64,000 bases of DNA, taken from positions 26,070,479 to 26,134,478 of the forward strand of contig OV277861.1 of assembly GCA_922989275.2 (NCBI GenBank). The letters are read 5' to 3'. Of this stretch, positions 11,401 through 26,400 are shown piece after piece (positions within the stretch are counted from its first letter, which is position 1; the number at the start of each line of letters is the position of its first letter). Position numbers and translations under genes: made by a program. The notes beneath the pieces are model-generated. The model made no database searches, was not told the DNA's origin, and saw nothing but the letters and a program-made list of their open reading frames with translations. The DNA is from Gari tellinella. Taxonomy: Eukaryota > Mollusca > Bivalvia > Cardiida > Psammobiidae.

Positions 11401-14400
11401 TTAACAATAAGATGAGGTACTTACATACTAAATATCCAATTGATCAAATGAAGCTAACCAGAGATATAACAAAATTCTACGAACTTTCTGAACAACCCTC
11501 GTACAAAAGAAGTCTGTAGCTATGAAATTCTGGAAATGAATCATAGATGGCATTTCAAGTATGCTTCAAAATATGTACATGTAGTAAAAAAGACCTGCTA
11601 TATTGAATCTTGGATGTAACAAAAGAAATCAGACGTTTCTGTGGCCCCTATTGTTTTATGTGAGCTTTACTTTAATGATATTCTACTATAGTTTCATGTT
11701 TTACTTTTCACCAGTCATGCTAATGACAATCTGACAATGAAGGACCGAGAACTGAAGAGTCTACGTCGGCAGCTAGATGGCACCTCGGAGGACCTAGGAG
11801 AGACGAGCAGAGGCAAAGAGGTAGCCCTCAGGGAGAACAGGCGACTACAAGACGACCTGGCAGTCATGACCAGGGAAAACCAGGTACAATATCAGACATA
11901 ATGTTAACCCATTACTCCATGAGACTGTTTCTATTTTTGAAGACAGGTGACCACTTAAAGCAGGTTGAAAGTAAAGCAGAATGCGCCTTAAGGCGCATTC
12001 TGCTTTACTTTCAGCCTGCTTAAACTACTATTTGATAGGATATAGAAACTACTTCTGAAGGTATATATTCATGACTATAAAGTGGAACCATTTTCTTCAA
12101 AGAAGGAATTATAGGCATAATAGGGCATATTTATGGGGTAATGGGTTAAAGCAAAACAGATTTAGCCACTCTAAAGAAGGGATGTTGAAAACTTTTCCTT
12201 GTAGATTGGTTCCAGATTTTAGGTAGACATTATTATTGTTTGAATTAGGCTGAAAGTCAAGCAAAAATCTCAAGATATTTCTGCTGAACTTTTAGCCTGT
12301 TTAAATCGACATGAATAAGCAGTTTAATGAATGATAGGTAAAGATATAAAAAGGCGTTTCCATGGAGAAAAGATTTAAGAGACCATTAAGAAGCTGGATT
12401 GGCAGTCTTTTCAATTTCTCACTTTTCTGTGAATTGTTACATATGTTAAATTGTATTGAATAGCTCACTTGCTATATAAATTTTTTCATGTTAGAGTATG
12501 GACCCTAACTGTGTAAGAACCTAGTATAAACATCTTTTGCAAACAGTGCCAACCCAGACCAAAGGGCTGCAGTAGGGGGCCCTCTGATCAGGGTCAACAC
12601 TTTGCTATAAGCTTCACTATTGTAGTGATTCACTCCGTAATCATTTCTGTCATCATTTTTAAAAGTGAAAATGAGTCGAATGAAAATTTAAAAGGTAAGC
12701 TGTGCAAGGGTCTTAGATCAAATATTTTAATTGATTTTTGTTTTTGTAGAAAATCAACCAGGAGTTACAGGAGGCTCTAGAGGACAAGGAAGGCTTGAAG
12801 GTTCAGGTACAGGAGTATATACTGGAGGTGAAACGCTTCGAGGACATCCTCTCTTCTAAGGTACACACCACAACTGTACATCTTTCTTGCATGGCTTTTA
12901 TCTAATGCAGACGGCTGCTAAACCCTAACCCCATACCCTGTTTCTAGTTTTGAAAACAGGTGATCACTTAAAGCAGATTGAAAGTAAAGCAGAGTGTGCC
13001 GTAGGGCACATTTTGCTTTACTTTCAAACTGACTTAAACTATCAATTGCTAGCATATAGAAAATATTTCCTACGATGCATATTCATAACTGCATAAAGTT
13101 GGAACTATTTTCTTCAGTGGAGGAATAGTTTAAACGTGTACAAATGCATATCTATGGAGTAATGGGTTAAAGGTAAATTACCACCTGTCTTCAACATCAT
13201 CAATACTTCTTCAGTGCAACCAAACCCTTCAAGACTAAGCCTAAAACTTTGGTTTTGACTGGTTTCCTGATTAGAGAGATTTAGGGTTTCTTTAACTTAG
13301 AACTAATTGTTCGAAATGCAGTGGTTTAGACAGGTGGCAATTTAACTCATTGAGCCCTAGTGACGCATATATGCGTCGTTTACCGAAAGTTTAACTGCTA
13401 AGAGTACACTTGTCCTATGCAAACAGTGAAGCCCCTGATCAGAGGGCTCCTGCAGAAGCCCTCTGATCAGGGTCTTCACTGTTTGTCATTTTGTAAAATA
13501 TTATAAAAAACAACCCTAAATAGTTGCAAATGGGCAAGTCTTTATTGCAAACTGGGCTTGTTGATTGGAAGTTTCAGGGGATAATGGGTTAATGCAAATG
13601 GCTACTTTAGGGATCTTTTGCAATATGCTTTTCTTCATTAAGCAGCCATGTGTTTTAAGAGCCCTTTTTGTATCTTTGATAAATGGTTTTTTGATAGACA
13701 TTAATTTGTAAAAAAAAAACCAATTGAACCTCAATAATGTAATCTTGCATAAAGCAAACTTACTCATACATACCACTGTATTTATTACTGTTGTCCTTCG
13801 CAGGAGAAGGAGCGCTCTGACCTGCTGGACCAGTATCGGGCTCTCTCCTCGGAGGCAGAGCAGTACCAGACCGCCACCCACCAACTGGAGAGTGAGGGCT
13901 CCAACATGAGACTGGAGATCATGACCAAGGACTCAGAACTCCGCAGGCTCAGGGATAAATTGGACAATGCAGATAAGGACCTTTCTGAGGTATGTATGCT
14001 TTATCTATTTATGATCAAGCTTGATATCAAATTTTCTCATTGTTACATTTGATTTGTTGTAGGAGAGTTTGTTTATGAATGGATGATTGTGTGTAAGCAT
14101 AAAATTATATTAAAAGCAGAAGGCCTCTGATTAGAATCTGCAATGCTTGTTTTTTGAAATTCCTCAAATTATTTAAGTAATGTTTAACCCATTACTCCAT
14201 AGATACGCAATTTATGGCTTTCAACTTTTTTCTCCACTGAAGAAATTAGTTGAAATTTATACAGTCATGAATATGTGTACCATAAGTAATATTTCCTCTA
14301 TCCTAGCAGATGGTAGCTTATAGCAAGCTGCTTTACTTTCAACATGCTTTAAGTGATTACCTGTCTTCAAAACTAACACCAGGTTATGGGGTAAAGGGTT

Positions 14401-17400
14401 AACAGAATAAAAATTTATAACCTCTTCCGTTATTTTCATGCCCCGGCGACGATCAGTCTGGGAGGCATACTGTTTTATCTTTGAAGTTTGCTCAAAAGTG
14501 GAATAATCTTTAAGAAAAATTTGCATCATAAAAGTTGACATTAAAAGTGTATATGCTTTTGCTGATTTCCTTCTTTGAAAATACAAATCACCAACCAATT
14601 AGTTCTGACCAATTCATCGTTCATTCAGGTGGCATCCCTCTATGTAAGGATAACCATGTATCACTGTATATATAACATAGTAGTGGCATATATAAAATGT
14701 CTGCTTTTAAGCCAGAAACTATATTGGTTTAGTTGTTAACCTTTAAGTCTACACAGATTAGTCAATTCATTATTGATCAATCTTTTTGTTAAAGCAATCT
14801 TTTTGCTTCAAGTATCCTGTAGTTTTAAAATTAGAGTTATATATGGGTAATACGAGCAATTATTTAACGATATATACGGTTGAACCTAAATATCTCTAAA
14901 TTGCCAAGTCGTATTTCTTTAGTTGATTTTCAACAGCCAGAGCTTGCTCAAGTTGAACTTACCTATATTCCAAAGTTGAAACATAGCCATGCTTTAATTT
15001 TGATATACAGGTAAGTTTGACTTAACCCGTTACCCCATAGCCTGTTTCTAGTTTTGAAGACAGGTGACGACTTAAAGCAGGTTGAAAGTAAAGCAGAATG
15101 CGCCTTAAGGCGCATTCTGCTTTACTTTCAGCCTGCTTTAAGCTAACATCTTCTAAAATAAAAAAAATATTTTTTTATCTTACATATTTATGACTGTATA
15201 AATTGGAACTTTTTTCTTCAGTGGAGGAATAGATTAAAGGCGTAAAAAGGTGTATTTATGGGGTAATGGATTAATAAGTGAGGTCCAGATAACGAGGTTG
15301 GACTATACACATTTATTTATCTTTGCTCGCTTAATAACATTTCAATTCTAGACTCGTTTGAGATAAGCTTGTCTTAAACATCGACTTGTGACAGATCCTA
15401 TATATCTTTGCCTACAGTAGGCAGTACTTTATCTCATGTATACAGGCTTATATTAGTTTCTTCTTTGCATTGTTGGCAAAACAGTAACACTATTGCTTTG
15501 AAGCATTAGTATTGGTGACAAAATGATAAATCAGTAATAGTTCGTAGAAAACATTTCAGAAATATAAGTATAATAACAAACATTGCATTCTCTGATCACT
15601 GTCTACACTGTTTGCGAAAAATAGATAGATGTATTGCTTTCCACCATAGAAACTTTAGAGAGGGTTACTATTCTGATATTCACTAGTGTATAGTTCCTAA
15701 ATTTGTGTATCTTAGCCTAGATTACAAGAAATTAGTTGTTGTAAATGTTTTTACAACAGATACTACCTTAACACACTTAACCCTAGGGACGAGTAGAATC
15801 ATCATTTACAAACAGTGTACCTGTGAGGATTACACTTGTCCCATGTAAACAGTGTAGACCTTGATCAGAGGGCTCCTTAGGGAGCCCTCTGATCAGGGTC
15901 AACACTGTTTGTCATTTTGAAATGTATTGTTAAAATCAACCCTAAATAGTCAAAAATGGACTTGACTTACATGTATTTTGAAATTTGAATTGTTCATTAA
16001 AAGTTTTAGGGATGAATGAGTTAAATGATATGGCATTTGGCGTGTTAACTTTATTGTATATAATGAGGTAGTTGTGTCTGTTTTCAAAAGATCAACTCTT
16101 TGCAAAACATATCCAAAATCATCTCTATAAATACTGCTATTTAATTAACCTTTGTTATTATGTCATTCCAGTACTCGTCTGCGACACAGGCCTACGAGCT
16201 CCAGGTATCTAACCTGACCCGCTGTGTGTCCAACCTGGAGGACAACCTCAGACAGACTGACGATGACAAGAACACACTGCTCAGTGATCTCACTGCTGTA
16301 CGGGAGCTCTGCTCTCGGCTGGAGGGTACCAAGGAATCACTCCAAAGACAGCTTACTGCCATGACCATAGACAAGGAACAGGTAAATATAAAATTCAGCA
16401 GAAATCCTCCTACTTACAGTGGAGAAGACATTACTTTTTAGAAGATTTTTTTCAAGTACAAGTACTCAAATTGTGGTTTCCATCAAGTTCTATGTTATAA
16501 CTACTCGTTAGTATTGATTTTATATTTGAAATACATCCCTTGTATTGTTCAACTTTAAGACCTTTACTCCATAGTCTGCTTCTAGATTTTGAGACAGAAG
16601 ACCAATTAAAGCAGGTTGAAAGTGAAGCAGAATGTGCCTTAAGGCACATTCTGCTTTACTTTCAGCCTGCTTTAAGCTACCATCTGCTAGAATGTAGAAA
16701 CTTTTTCTAATTGTACATATGTCATGACTGTATAAATGGAATTCGTTTCCTTCAGTAGAGGAATAAATTAGAGTTGTGTCTATGTAGTAAAGGGTTGAAT
16801 ATTTTTTGGGCTACAAGTTCATACCACTGTTCATGAAGTTTGTGAAACATGAAATTTGTTTCGAAAGATAATGAATAAAGGATTGTTTGTATATCTGTTA
16901 TAGCTCCAGAGCTGTTATGATGACATAAGCCAGGAGGCTGATCTTATCCGTAGTCAGCTGGGCTCTGAGAGGGTATCTAACAAGAACCTGGAGGGTCTGC
17001 TACAGACGAACAGAGAGAAAGAGTTCCAGTCCCAACTACAGTCACAGGAACACGGGGCTGAGATACAGATGCTGAAGGACCGCCTCTCACTCAATGAAAG
17101 TAAAATGTGAGTGCTATTTATAGACAATGCCAGTGTTATGGGGTATGCAGTGTTTCTTTTGTCTGTATGTCCCATTTGTTAAGTTTTGCGTTTAGGTCAG
17201 TTGACTAAATATTGTAAAATAGCTCTATTACAACCACTAAAAATAAGGCTTATTAATTGTATAAAAGACAGGTGACAGCTTAAAGAAGCTTTCTGTTTTA
17301 CTTTCACCTTGCTTTAAGCAGTCACCTGTCTTAAACACCACAATTTAGAGGTCGTTATAGAGGGGTTTCCTGTACTAGAGCTAGAGTCATGCAACTGCAT

Positions 17401-20400
17401 ATGCTCAAACATGTCAATGAGTATATCATTTTACACTGCAGTTTGGTGACCTTGTGTGTATTCCACTGGGTTTCCATGTTTTACAAGCACATTTCTAGTT
17501 TCATTTTTGAAGGGACTGGTCAAAATATCAGATCTTATGGATGAATCAGATCTTGAAACACCTCTTTCATGTTATGATATGTGACTTATTTGTTGTCTTA
17601 ACTGTGATTATTCAGACAAAGCCAAAGTCGTGAGATTGCCTCCCTTCGCACGAGAAATGTAGAACTTGAGGGAGATGTTGAGAGACTGCGGAGACAGCTG
17701 ACCAGCGAGAAGTTTGAAAGGTAAGCTTTGTCTAACACAGCCTGTCCATATACTGAAAAACCGGTTTTATTCGCGAGAATATTATTTACACGTTAATTTG
17801 CGAATGTGTTGCCTTGCGTGTCTAGTTTAGAAAATAGGTGACTTCTTAAAGCAGGTTGAAAGTAAAGCAGAATGTGCCTTAAGGCACATTTTTGCTTTAC
17901 TTTCAGTCTGCTTTAAGCTACCACCTGCTAGAAATATTGCATGATGTCGCGAATTAATACAAAATCGCATTACACGAAATATTCATGACGCGAAAATTAC
18001 CTGTTTTACAGTATGTGTGTGTGTGTTCACCTGTTTGCAGTTAGTTAATCCTGTTGGTTCCTTGTTTGTCTCTAAACCTTACTGAACAGGAAACCATTAT
18101 CTAACCTTTAGGGAGCCCTCTGATCAGGGTCTGTACTCTTTATGTTTATTTTAAATATTATTCTGAAATTGCCCTCAAAATGTAAGATAAAGCAGGGCTC
18201 CAGATAAGAGGGAGTAAACTGAATAAATCCAACATTTTCTCACTCCTTTCAGAACTAAATCCTATGGTGAAACTACTCATTAGAGATTCTAATGAATAGT
18301 AACACCATAGGGTTTAATGCAAAAATAAAGATTTTGAGTTAAACTGTTTTGAAATACTCCCCTTTTTCTGGAGCTCTGTAAAGTTGTTGTTCTTCAGAAG
18401 TAGAATTGTCCATTTGAAATATTTAGCTTGTAGGAGTAAACCATCAATCTTTTAGAACCCTTAGGCAGTTTATAACAATAAAGCTTATCTGCTTTTCCCC
18501 CAAGTAGATTTACCTACCATCTCATTTAGAAAATATCAAACAATATCTCAGCATCTCGTCTGGATCCATACTGCTCTCAACAGTTTTCACAAATTCATAT
18601 GTAGCATGCTAAATGTTCATTAGGGAGATCGGGTTAGTACAGGCATTTGCAAACAGTTTTGACCCTGATCAGATTCCAAGTACATAAGGGGGCCTCCGTG
18701 ACCTCAATGCACTGTTACTGTGATCACTAAACTCCTCACCGCTGTGGTTTCGATTCCCGGTCCGGGCACTTCGGATTTTTCATGTGGGAAAGCTTTCCAG
18801 CTGGCTTGCGGAAGGTCAGTAGTTCTACCAGTTACGAATTTTTGCCTGAAACAGTGCATAAAGGGCTTCTGCGGTCTTCCTTCACCTGTAATTAGATAGA
18901 CATCGCGATATGACTGATATACGTTTAAAGCGACCTAAAATCATAAAAAAAAATCCAAAGCCATGTACATCAACCTCTGATCAGGATCATAGCAGTTTGC
19001 AACTTTGAAATATATTTCTGCAAATAAAGTGAAGAATGTCAATAAGAAAATATTTTAGCAGACAATAAATTGTTGAATATCCATTAAGTCAAGTATTATT
19101 CCTTAACCCACCACTAAACCATAGCCTGTTTCTAGTTTGAAGATAGGTGACGACTTAAAGCAGGTTGAAAGTAAAGCAGAATGCACCTTAAGGTGCATTC
19201 TGCTTCAACTTCCAGCCTGCTTTAAGCTACCATCTTCTGTGATATAGGAAATATTTCTTTTGTTGCATAGTTAAAACTATAAAAATGAACTAAATGTGTA
19301 AAAAAGCGTATTTATGGAGTAAATGGTTAAAATAAATATCAGTATACGCTATTAGCAGAAGTCAAAAGTGCAAATGACAGTTATGAAAGCAGAAAATATT
19401 GAAAAATTGTCAAAGATTAATTCCTTGTGCTCAGACAGAAATTGTAGGCTTCCACTAATAGATTAAACCTGTGGGTGCTGATAAAATGCCGTCTGCTCAA
19501 ACTGTTGTCTGCTTCATTTCTGAAATCGACAATTTCTTTTCCATATATGCAAATATCTAATCTGGTTGTCAAACAGTTCGGCGTCTGAACAGGATCCAGA
19601 TTGTTTTTTAAAGCTTAGCCCATTACCCCAATGGGCCCATAAATACTCTTTTTTATGCCTTTATTATATTCACCCACTGACGACTATAGTTCCACTTTAT
19701 ACATTGATTGATATATCTGTAGCGCGTTCAAGTACCGTATCGATGCAATCGATTGCATCGGAAAACGGTAACAATTCACTTTTAACAACCGTTAGGGTGT
19801 TACCGATTGCGAACGACACGAACGGCCTCAGAGGTAGTTCGCCATCCCCAACAAGGAAAACAAAATGGCTACCAAATGAATTTAATACAACCGGCGAACA
19901 GTCCCGACTTAATTTCTCATCAATGAACCAACATTTTCCGATACTTAATGTATCAAATAAAGCAGCTTACATCTGAGCAGCTAAATCTTATTTTTATATG
20001 CAGTAAAATTGATGCATTTAAGTTGATTAGTGCACTTTTGCTTGTGTTATTAAGATTCGCACATAAATCGTTCGTACCCTTGAAAAGTTAATAAACTTTG
20101 GGGCGCAATGAGTTATTATTGAAGAGTATCGGTGAACGTTAGATGTCGTACTATATGGGTTGTTTGCATCGGTTAACGTTACTGTTCGCTGGTACGGTAC
20201 TTGAACGCCCTACTGGTAAGAAATATTTTCTTTACTCCAGCAGATGGTAGCTTAAAGCAGGCCGAAAGTAAAGCAGAATGCGCCTTAAGGCGCATTCTGC
20301 TTTACTTTCTACCTGCTTTAAGTGGTCACATGTATTCAAAACAAGAAACAGGTTATGGGTTAAGACAACTCGGTTTTGGCATTAAAAAGGCAATAACACA

Positions 20401-23400
20401 AGATTGTGAAATATCAACTGCAATAACCTGAATTCTCTTGACATTTAAAACTTTCAAGACTTCAACCGCTAGACAAAGCAACATACTCATTTACAGATCG
20501 CTTGGATCCAGATCAGAGGCAGAGTAAATATGCATATGATCAGTTTCAAAACTGTTGAACTGATATTTAAACAGTTTGAAATTTATTAAAAGTTTTAGTT
20601 GAAAATTCGCTGCAGACTACATAATATGTAGCAGATAACTGTCTGACTGCATAAAGGTTAATATTAATGTAAAAAATAAATGAACCATATAACATTGGTC
20701 TCTAGGGGGAGATTTTTCATTGTTTTGCTGTTGCCATGGAAATTTAATCAGTCTTTAACCACACACATGTTGCACTGTGTCTCATAAGTCAGACACTGTA
20801 TTACAATGAAACTCAGATAGTATGACTATTGAAAGGTTTACTATGTAAAGAAGACTTATTTTAGTGTGTTTTGGTGTTGTTAAGTAGTTTGACCATTAAG
20901 CATAAAGGTGCTTTCTGCTTTATGGTTAAACTACTTTAAATAGTCACCTGCCTTTTGCCTTTTGAGTTGAGTCTGAGATTGTTCTCAAGAATTTGATTGG
21001 TCAGATTTGAGCTTTTGCTCAATTCTGACCAATCAAATGCTTGAGAATGATCTCAGACCCAAAAGCTTTAAAAAAAGTCACTTGTCTTGAACAAAATGCC
21101 ACTTGTCATGTTTTAACTTTGAATATATTTTGTTGACTAAGCCAGTTAACTGTATTTACAAGTTTACCATACTGTCATCATCATTTATCATTCAGTCATT
21201 CATATCATCACTAATTTTACCCCTGTACCTTTGTTGCCTACTAAAGTTTGACCTCGGGCTCAGCTAGCCGTAGTCTCACTGTCTATTCCTTTGAGAACTT
21301 TGGATTTAAGTGAGTATCACTAGTGTGGGGCAAAGTCTTCTCTCATAAACATTCTGGAGGGTTTGTTTTATATATAAATTGGTTACACTTGAATCTGTAT
21401 GGAGCAACTACTGAATGAAGAAATCTGATGACCTGAAAGGGAAGGTGACTGCTTAACCCATTACCACATAAATATGCCTTTAAATACAGTGGAGAATCTG
21501 TTATTCTTTCCCGTTTAAACGCAAACGTACGCAAACGCAAATCACTAAAACGTAGAAAAGTACAACTTTTGGACAATTCTGATAATTCTTGTTTATCTAG
21601 GTGGCAAACAGTTTGGAGCCTGATCAGACGCCGGGTTACCCGGCGTCTGATCTGGCTCCAAACTGTTTGCACTGCAAATAATAGTTTTAGCGTAAACGCG
21701 TTTATTGGGAAAGAATAACAGATTCTCCACTGTACCTTTAAGTTAATCTTCCACTGATAGTCCTGTACCTACCCTGAAGACCCGTTTGCAAAATGGTGTT
21801 GAGAGAGTTTCTCACTTGATGTGAGTTAACGAGACCATAGACATCACAAATCACCGAGGTGCTTGTCTGCCACACTGTCACGTTTCCAACAATATCCAAA
21901 TCCAATATGGCCGCCGCCAGCCATTTTGGAAAAGCTAACTTTTTTGTTTTTTGGAGAATAAATAAGTGTAATACCTCTAAATTGATTGTTTTTTGGTGTG
22001 GAACTCATTTCTGATGCCCTTTGTGCAATCTGGTGTGTCTTTGATTTGGAAAGGTCAAATTTCACATTAGCCAAATCCAAAATGGCCGCCGCCAACCATG
22101 TTGGAAAAGCTTTTTTCGTTGTTTTTTTGAAGAAAAATCAAATATAATACTTCTAAATTGATTATTTTTTAGAGTATAATTCACTTCTGATGCCCTTTGT
22201 GTAATCTGGGATGTCTTTGATTTGGAAAGATCAAGTTCCACGATAGCAAAATCCAATATGACCGCCGCAAGCCATGTTAAAAAAGCTAACGTTTTTCCTT
22301 TTTTGGAGAATAAACCAATGTAATACCTCTCAATTGATAATTTTTGGGTGTTGAACTCATTTCTGATGCCTTTTGTGCAATCTGGGATGTCTTTGATTTG
22401 GAAAGATCAAGTTCCACAAAAACCAAATCCAATATGGCCGCCGCAAGCCATGTTAAAAAAGCTAATTTTGTTTCTTTTTTGGAGAATAAACCAATGTAAT
22501 ACCTCTCAATTGATAATGTTTGGGTGTTGATCTCATTTCTGAGGCCTTTTGTGCAATCTTGGATGTTTTGATTCGGAAAGGTCAAGTTTCACAATAGCCA
22601 AATCCAATATGGCCGCCACAAACCATGTTGAAAAAGCTAATTTTGTTGTTTTTTTGGACAAAAATCAAATGCTATACTTCTAAATTGATTATTTTTTAGA
22701 GTAGAACTCATTTCTCATGCCCTTTGTGCAATCTAGGGTGTCTTTGCTTTGGAAAGATCAAGTTCCAAAAGAAGCAAAATCCAATATGGCCGCCGCAACC
22801 ATGTTGAAAAAGCTATTTGTTTTCTTTTTTGGAGAATTATCAAATGTAATACCTTTAAATTAATAATATTTTGGTGTGGAACTTATTTCTGAGGCCCTTT
22901 GTGCAATATTGGGTGTTTTTGATTCAGAAAGGTCAAGTTCCACAATAGCAAAATCCAATATGGCAGCCGCAAACCACGGTAGAAAAGCTAATTTAAAAAA
23001 ATAATAATTAAGAAAGATCAAATATACATGTAATACATGTATATCTTAATTGGTTATTGCTTGTGTTTAACTCATTTCCTCTCTGAGGTCCTTTGTTCAA
23101 TATGGAGAGTCATTGGTTTGAAAAGGTCAAGTTCAATGTCTTTTTGATACATTAACGACCTTTGGCTTAGCTTGAACAGCAGTAGTCAGTAGGTAAACAA
23201 GATGTAAGTAAATGGCAACTCTCTGACATTAGACAGAGAAAACACGACAGTGAGCGGGACTCAATCCTACGTCCTGAGGTAAGAGGCTTTTATCCTAACC
23301 ACTAAGACTACCACAGGCCCATGGACAGACGGTAGGGCCGGGGCAGAATATATAACACCTTGTTCCACATGCATGGAAAGATACATCAATAAAGCATCAA

Positions 23401-26400
23401 ATTGATTAGATACACATGTAGTTTCAAAGTCATTTCGTGCCGGGTTTTCACAGGGTGAAGAAACTGAAGACAGACATGCAACACAAGTGTCGGTTCATCA
23501 ATTTCTATTCATGATATGCCCGGTTTTGTCGAGATAGGGTGAGAATATACTGACAATCAGTTGTATCCCTTTTCTCTATTTATCCCTTCTGACGATTATT
23601 CCCCTCAAAATCAATCGTGTCGGATCCTTGTGGTAAGGAGTACATTGGTACTCTGCTGCCCTAAAAGTGCCTTAAGCCTTTACCATAGAGTCTGCTCACA
23701 TTGTATTAGTGTACAGAGACGTGTGATACTCGTTGATGTCTTTGCCGTGCTGCAGAGGTACTTTTTATGCCCCCAGGATCGACAGATGCGGGGCATATAG
23801 TAATTGTCCTGTCCGTCCGTCCGTCCGTCTTTCCGTCCGTGCGTGCGTGTGTCCGTCCGTAACAAGGTTAAGTAGATTTTACCGTTTCGTCTAGCATCAA
23901 CATCGCTTACCCAAATGCTTTGATACTTATACAGTTGTTGCCTTGGACCATTCCCTATCCACCAATATCACCAAACTTTGATTTTGACCTTGACCTTGAC
24001 CTAATTTGGACTTAGAAAATTTTAAATAGGCTATTTCTTGGTTAACTAGATTTTACCGTTTCGTCTAGCATCAACACAACTGACTACAAATGCTTTTATA
24101 CCTATACAGTTGTTGCCTTGGACCATTACCAACTCACCAACATCACCAAACTTTGACCTTGACCTTGACCTTGACCTTGACCTAATTTAGACTTAGAAAA
24201 TTTTAAATAGGCTATTTCTTGGTTAACTAGATTTTACCGTTTCGTCTAGCGTCAACACAACTGACTACAATGCTTTGATACTTATACAGTTGTTGCCTTG
24301 GACCACTACCAACTCACCAATATCACCAACATCATCAAACTTTGACCTTGACCTAATTTGGACTTAGAAATTTTTAAATAGGCTATTTCTTGGTTAACTA
24401 GATTTTACCGTTTCGTCTAGCATCAACACAACTGACTACAATGCTTTGATACTTATACAGTTGTTGCCTTGGACCATTACTAACTCACCAATGCTCAGTT
24501 TGACCCTGACCTTGATCTAATTTGGACTTAGAAAAGATTCAGAATATATTGTCAAGGATGCCACTGGGGGCATAAGCGTTTATTGAACGCGCAGTCTTGT
24601 TGCAACACATTTTGTCATGGAAAACTGGACACTTCAGTTTCTTCACCCTGTGAAAACCCGGCACGAAATGACTTTGGAACTACATGTGTATCTAATCAAT
24701 TGTTGATGCTTTATTGATGTATCTTTCTATGCATGTGGAACAAGGTGTTATATATTCTGCCCCGGCCCTACCATCTGTCCATGGGCCTGTGATAGTCTTA
24801 GTGGTTAGGATAAAAGCCTCTTACCTCAGGACGTAGGATTGAGTCCCGCTCACTGTCGTGTTTTCTCTGTCTAATGTCAGAGAGTTGCCATTTACTTACA
24901 TCTTGTTTACATACTGACTACTGCTGTTCAAGCTAAGCCAAAGGTCGTTAATGTATCAAAAAGACATTGAACTTGACCTTTTCAAACCAATGACTCTCCA
25001 TATTGAACAAAGGACCTCAGAGAGGAAATGAGTTAAACACAAGCAATAACCAATTAAGATATACATGTATATTTGATCTTTCTTAATTATTATTTTTTTA
25101 AATTAGCTTTTCTACCGTGGTTTGCGGCTGCCATATTGGATTTTGCTATTGTGGAACTTGACCTTTCTGAATCAAAAACACCCAATATTGCACAAAGGGC
25201 CTCAGAAATAAGTTCCACACCAAAATATTATTAATTTAGAGGTATTACATTTGATAATTCTCCAAAAAAGAAAACAAATAGCTTTTTCAACATGGTTGCG
25301 GCGGCCATATTGGATTTTGCTTCTTTTGGAACTTGATCTTTCCAAAGCAAAGACAACCTAGATTGCACAAAGGGCATCAGAAATGAGTTCTACTCTAAAA
25401 AATAATCAATTTAGAAGTATAGCATTTGATTTTTGTCCAAAAAACAACAAAATTAACTTTTTCAACATGGTTTGCGGCGTCCATATTGGATTTGGCTATT
25501 GTGAAACTTGACCTTTCCGAATCAAAACATCCCAGATAGTAGAAAAGGCTTCAAAAATGAGTTCAACACCCAAATATTATCAATTGAGAGGTATTACATT
25601 GGTTTATTCTCCAAAAAAGAAACAAAATTAACTTTTTTAACATGGCTTGCGGCGGCCATATTGGATTTGGCTATTGTTGAACTTGATCTTTCCAAATCAA
25701 AGACATCCCAGATTGCACAAAAGGCCTCAGAAATGAGTTCAACACCCAAACATTATCAATTGAGAGGTATTACATTGGTTTATTCTCCAAAAAAGAAACA
25801 AAATTAGCTTTTTTAACATGGCTTGCGGCGGCCATATTGGATTTGGCGATTGTGAAACTTGACCTTTCCGAATCAAATACATCCCAGATTGCAAAAAAAG
25901 GCATCAGAAATGAGTTCAACACCCAAAAATTATCAATTGAGAGGTATTACATTGGTTTATTCTCCAAAAAAGGAAAAAAGTTAGCTTTTTTAACATGGCT
26001 TGCGGCGGCCATATTGGATTTTGCTATCGTGGAACTTGATCTTTCCAAATCAAAGACATCCCATATTGCACAAAGGGCATCAGAAATGAGTTATATTCTA
26101 AAAAATAATCAATTTAGAAGTATTATATTCGATTTTTCTTAAAAAAACAACGAAAAAAGCTTTTCCAACATGGTTGGCGGTGGCCATATTGGATTTGACT
26201 AATGTGAAATTTGACCTTTCCAAATCAAAGACACCCCAGATTGCACAAAGGGCATCAGAAATGAGTTCCACACCAAAAAACAATCAATTTAGAGGTATTA
26301 CACTTATTTATTCTCCAAAAAACAAAAAAGTTATCTTTTCCAAAATGGCTGGCGGCGGCCATATTGGATTTGGATATTATGGGAAACGTGACAGTGTGGC

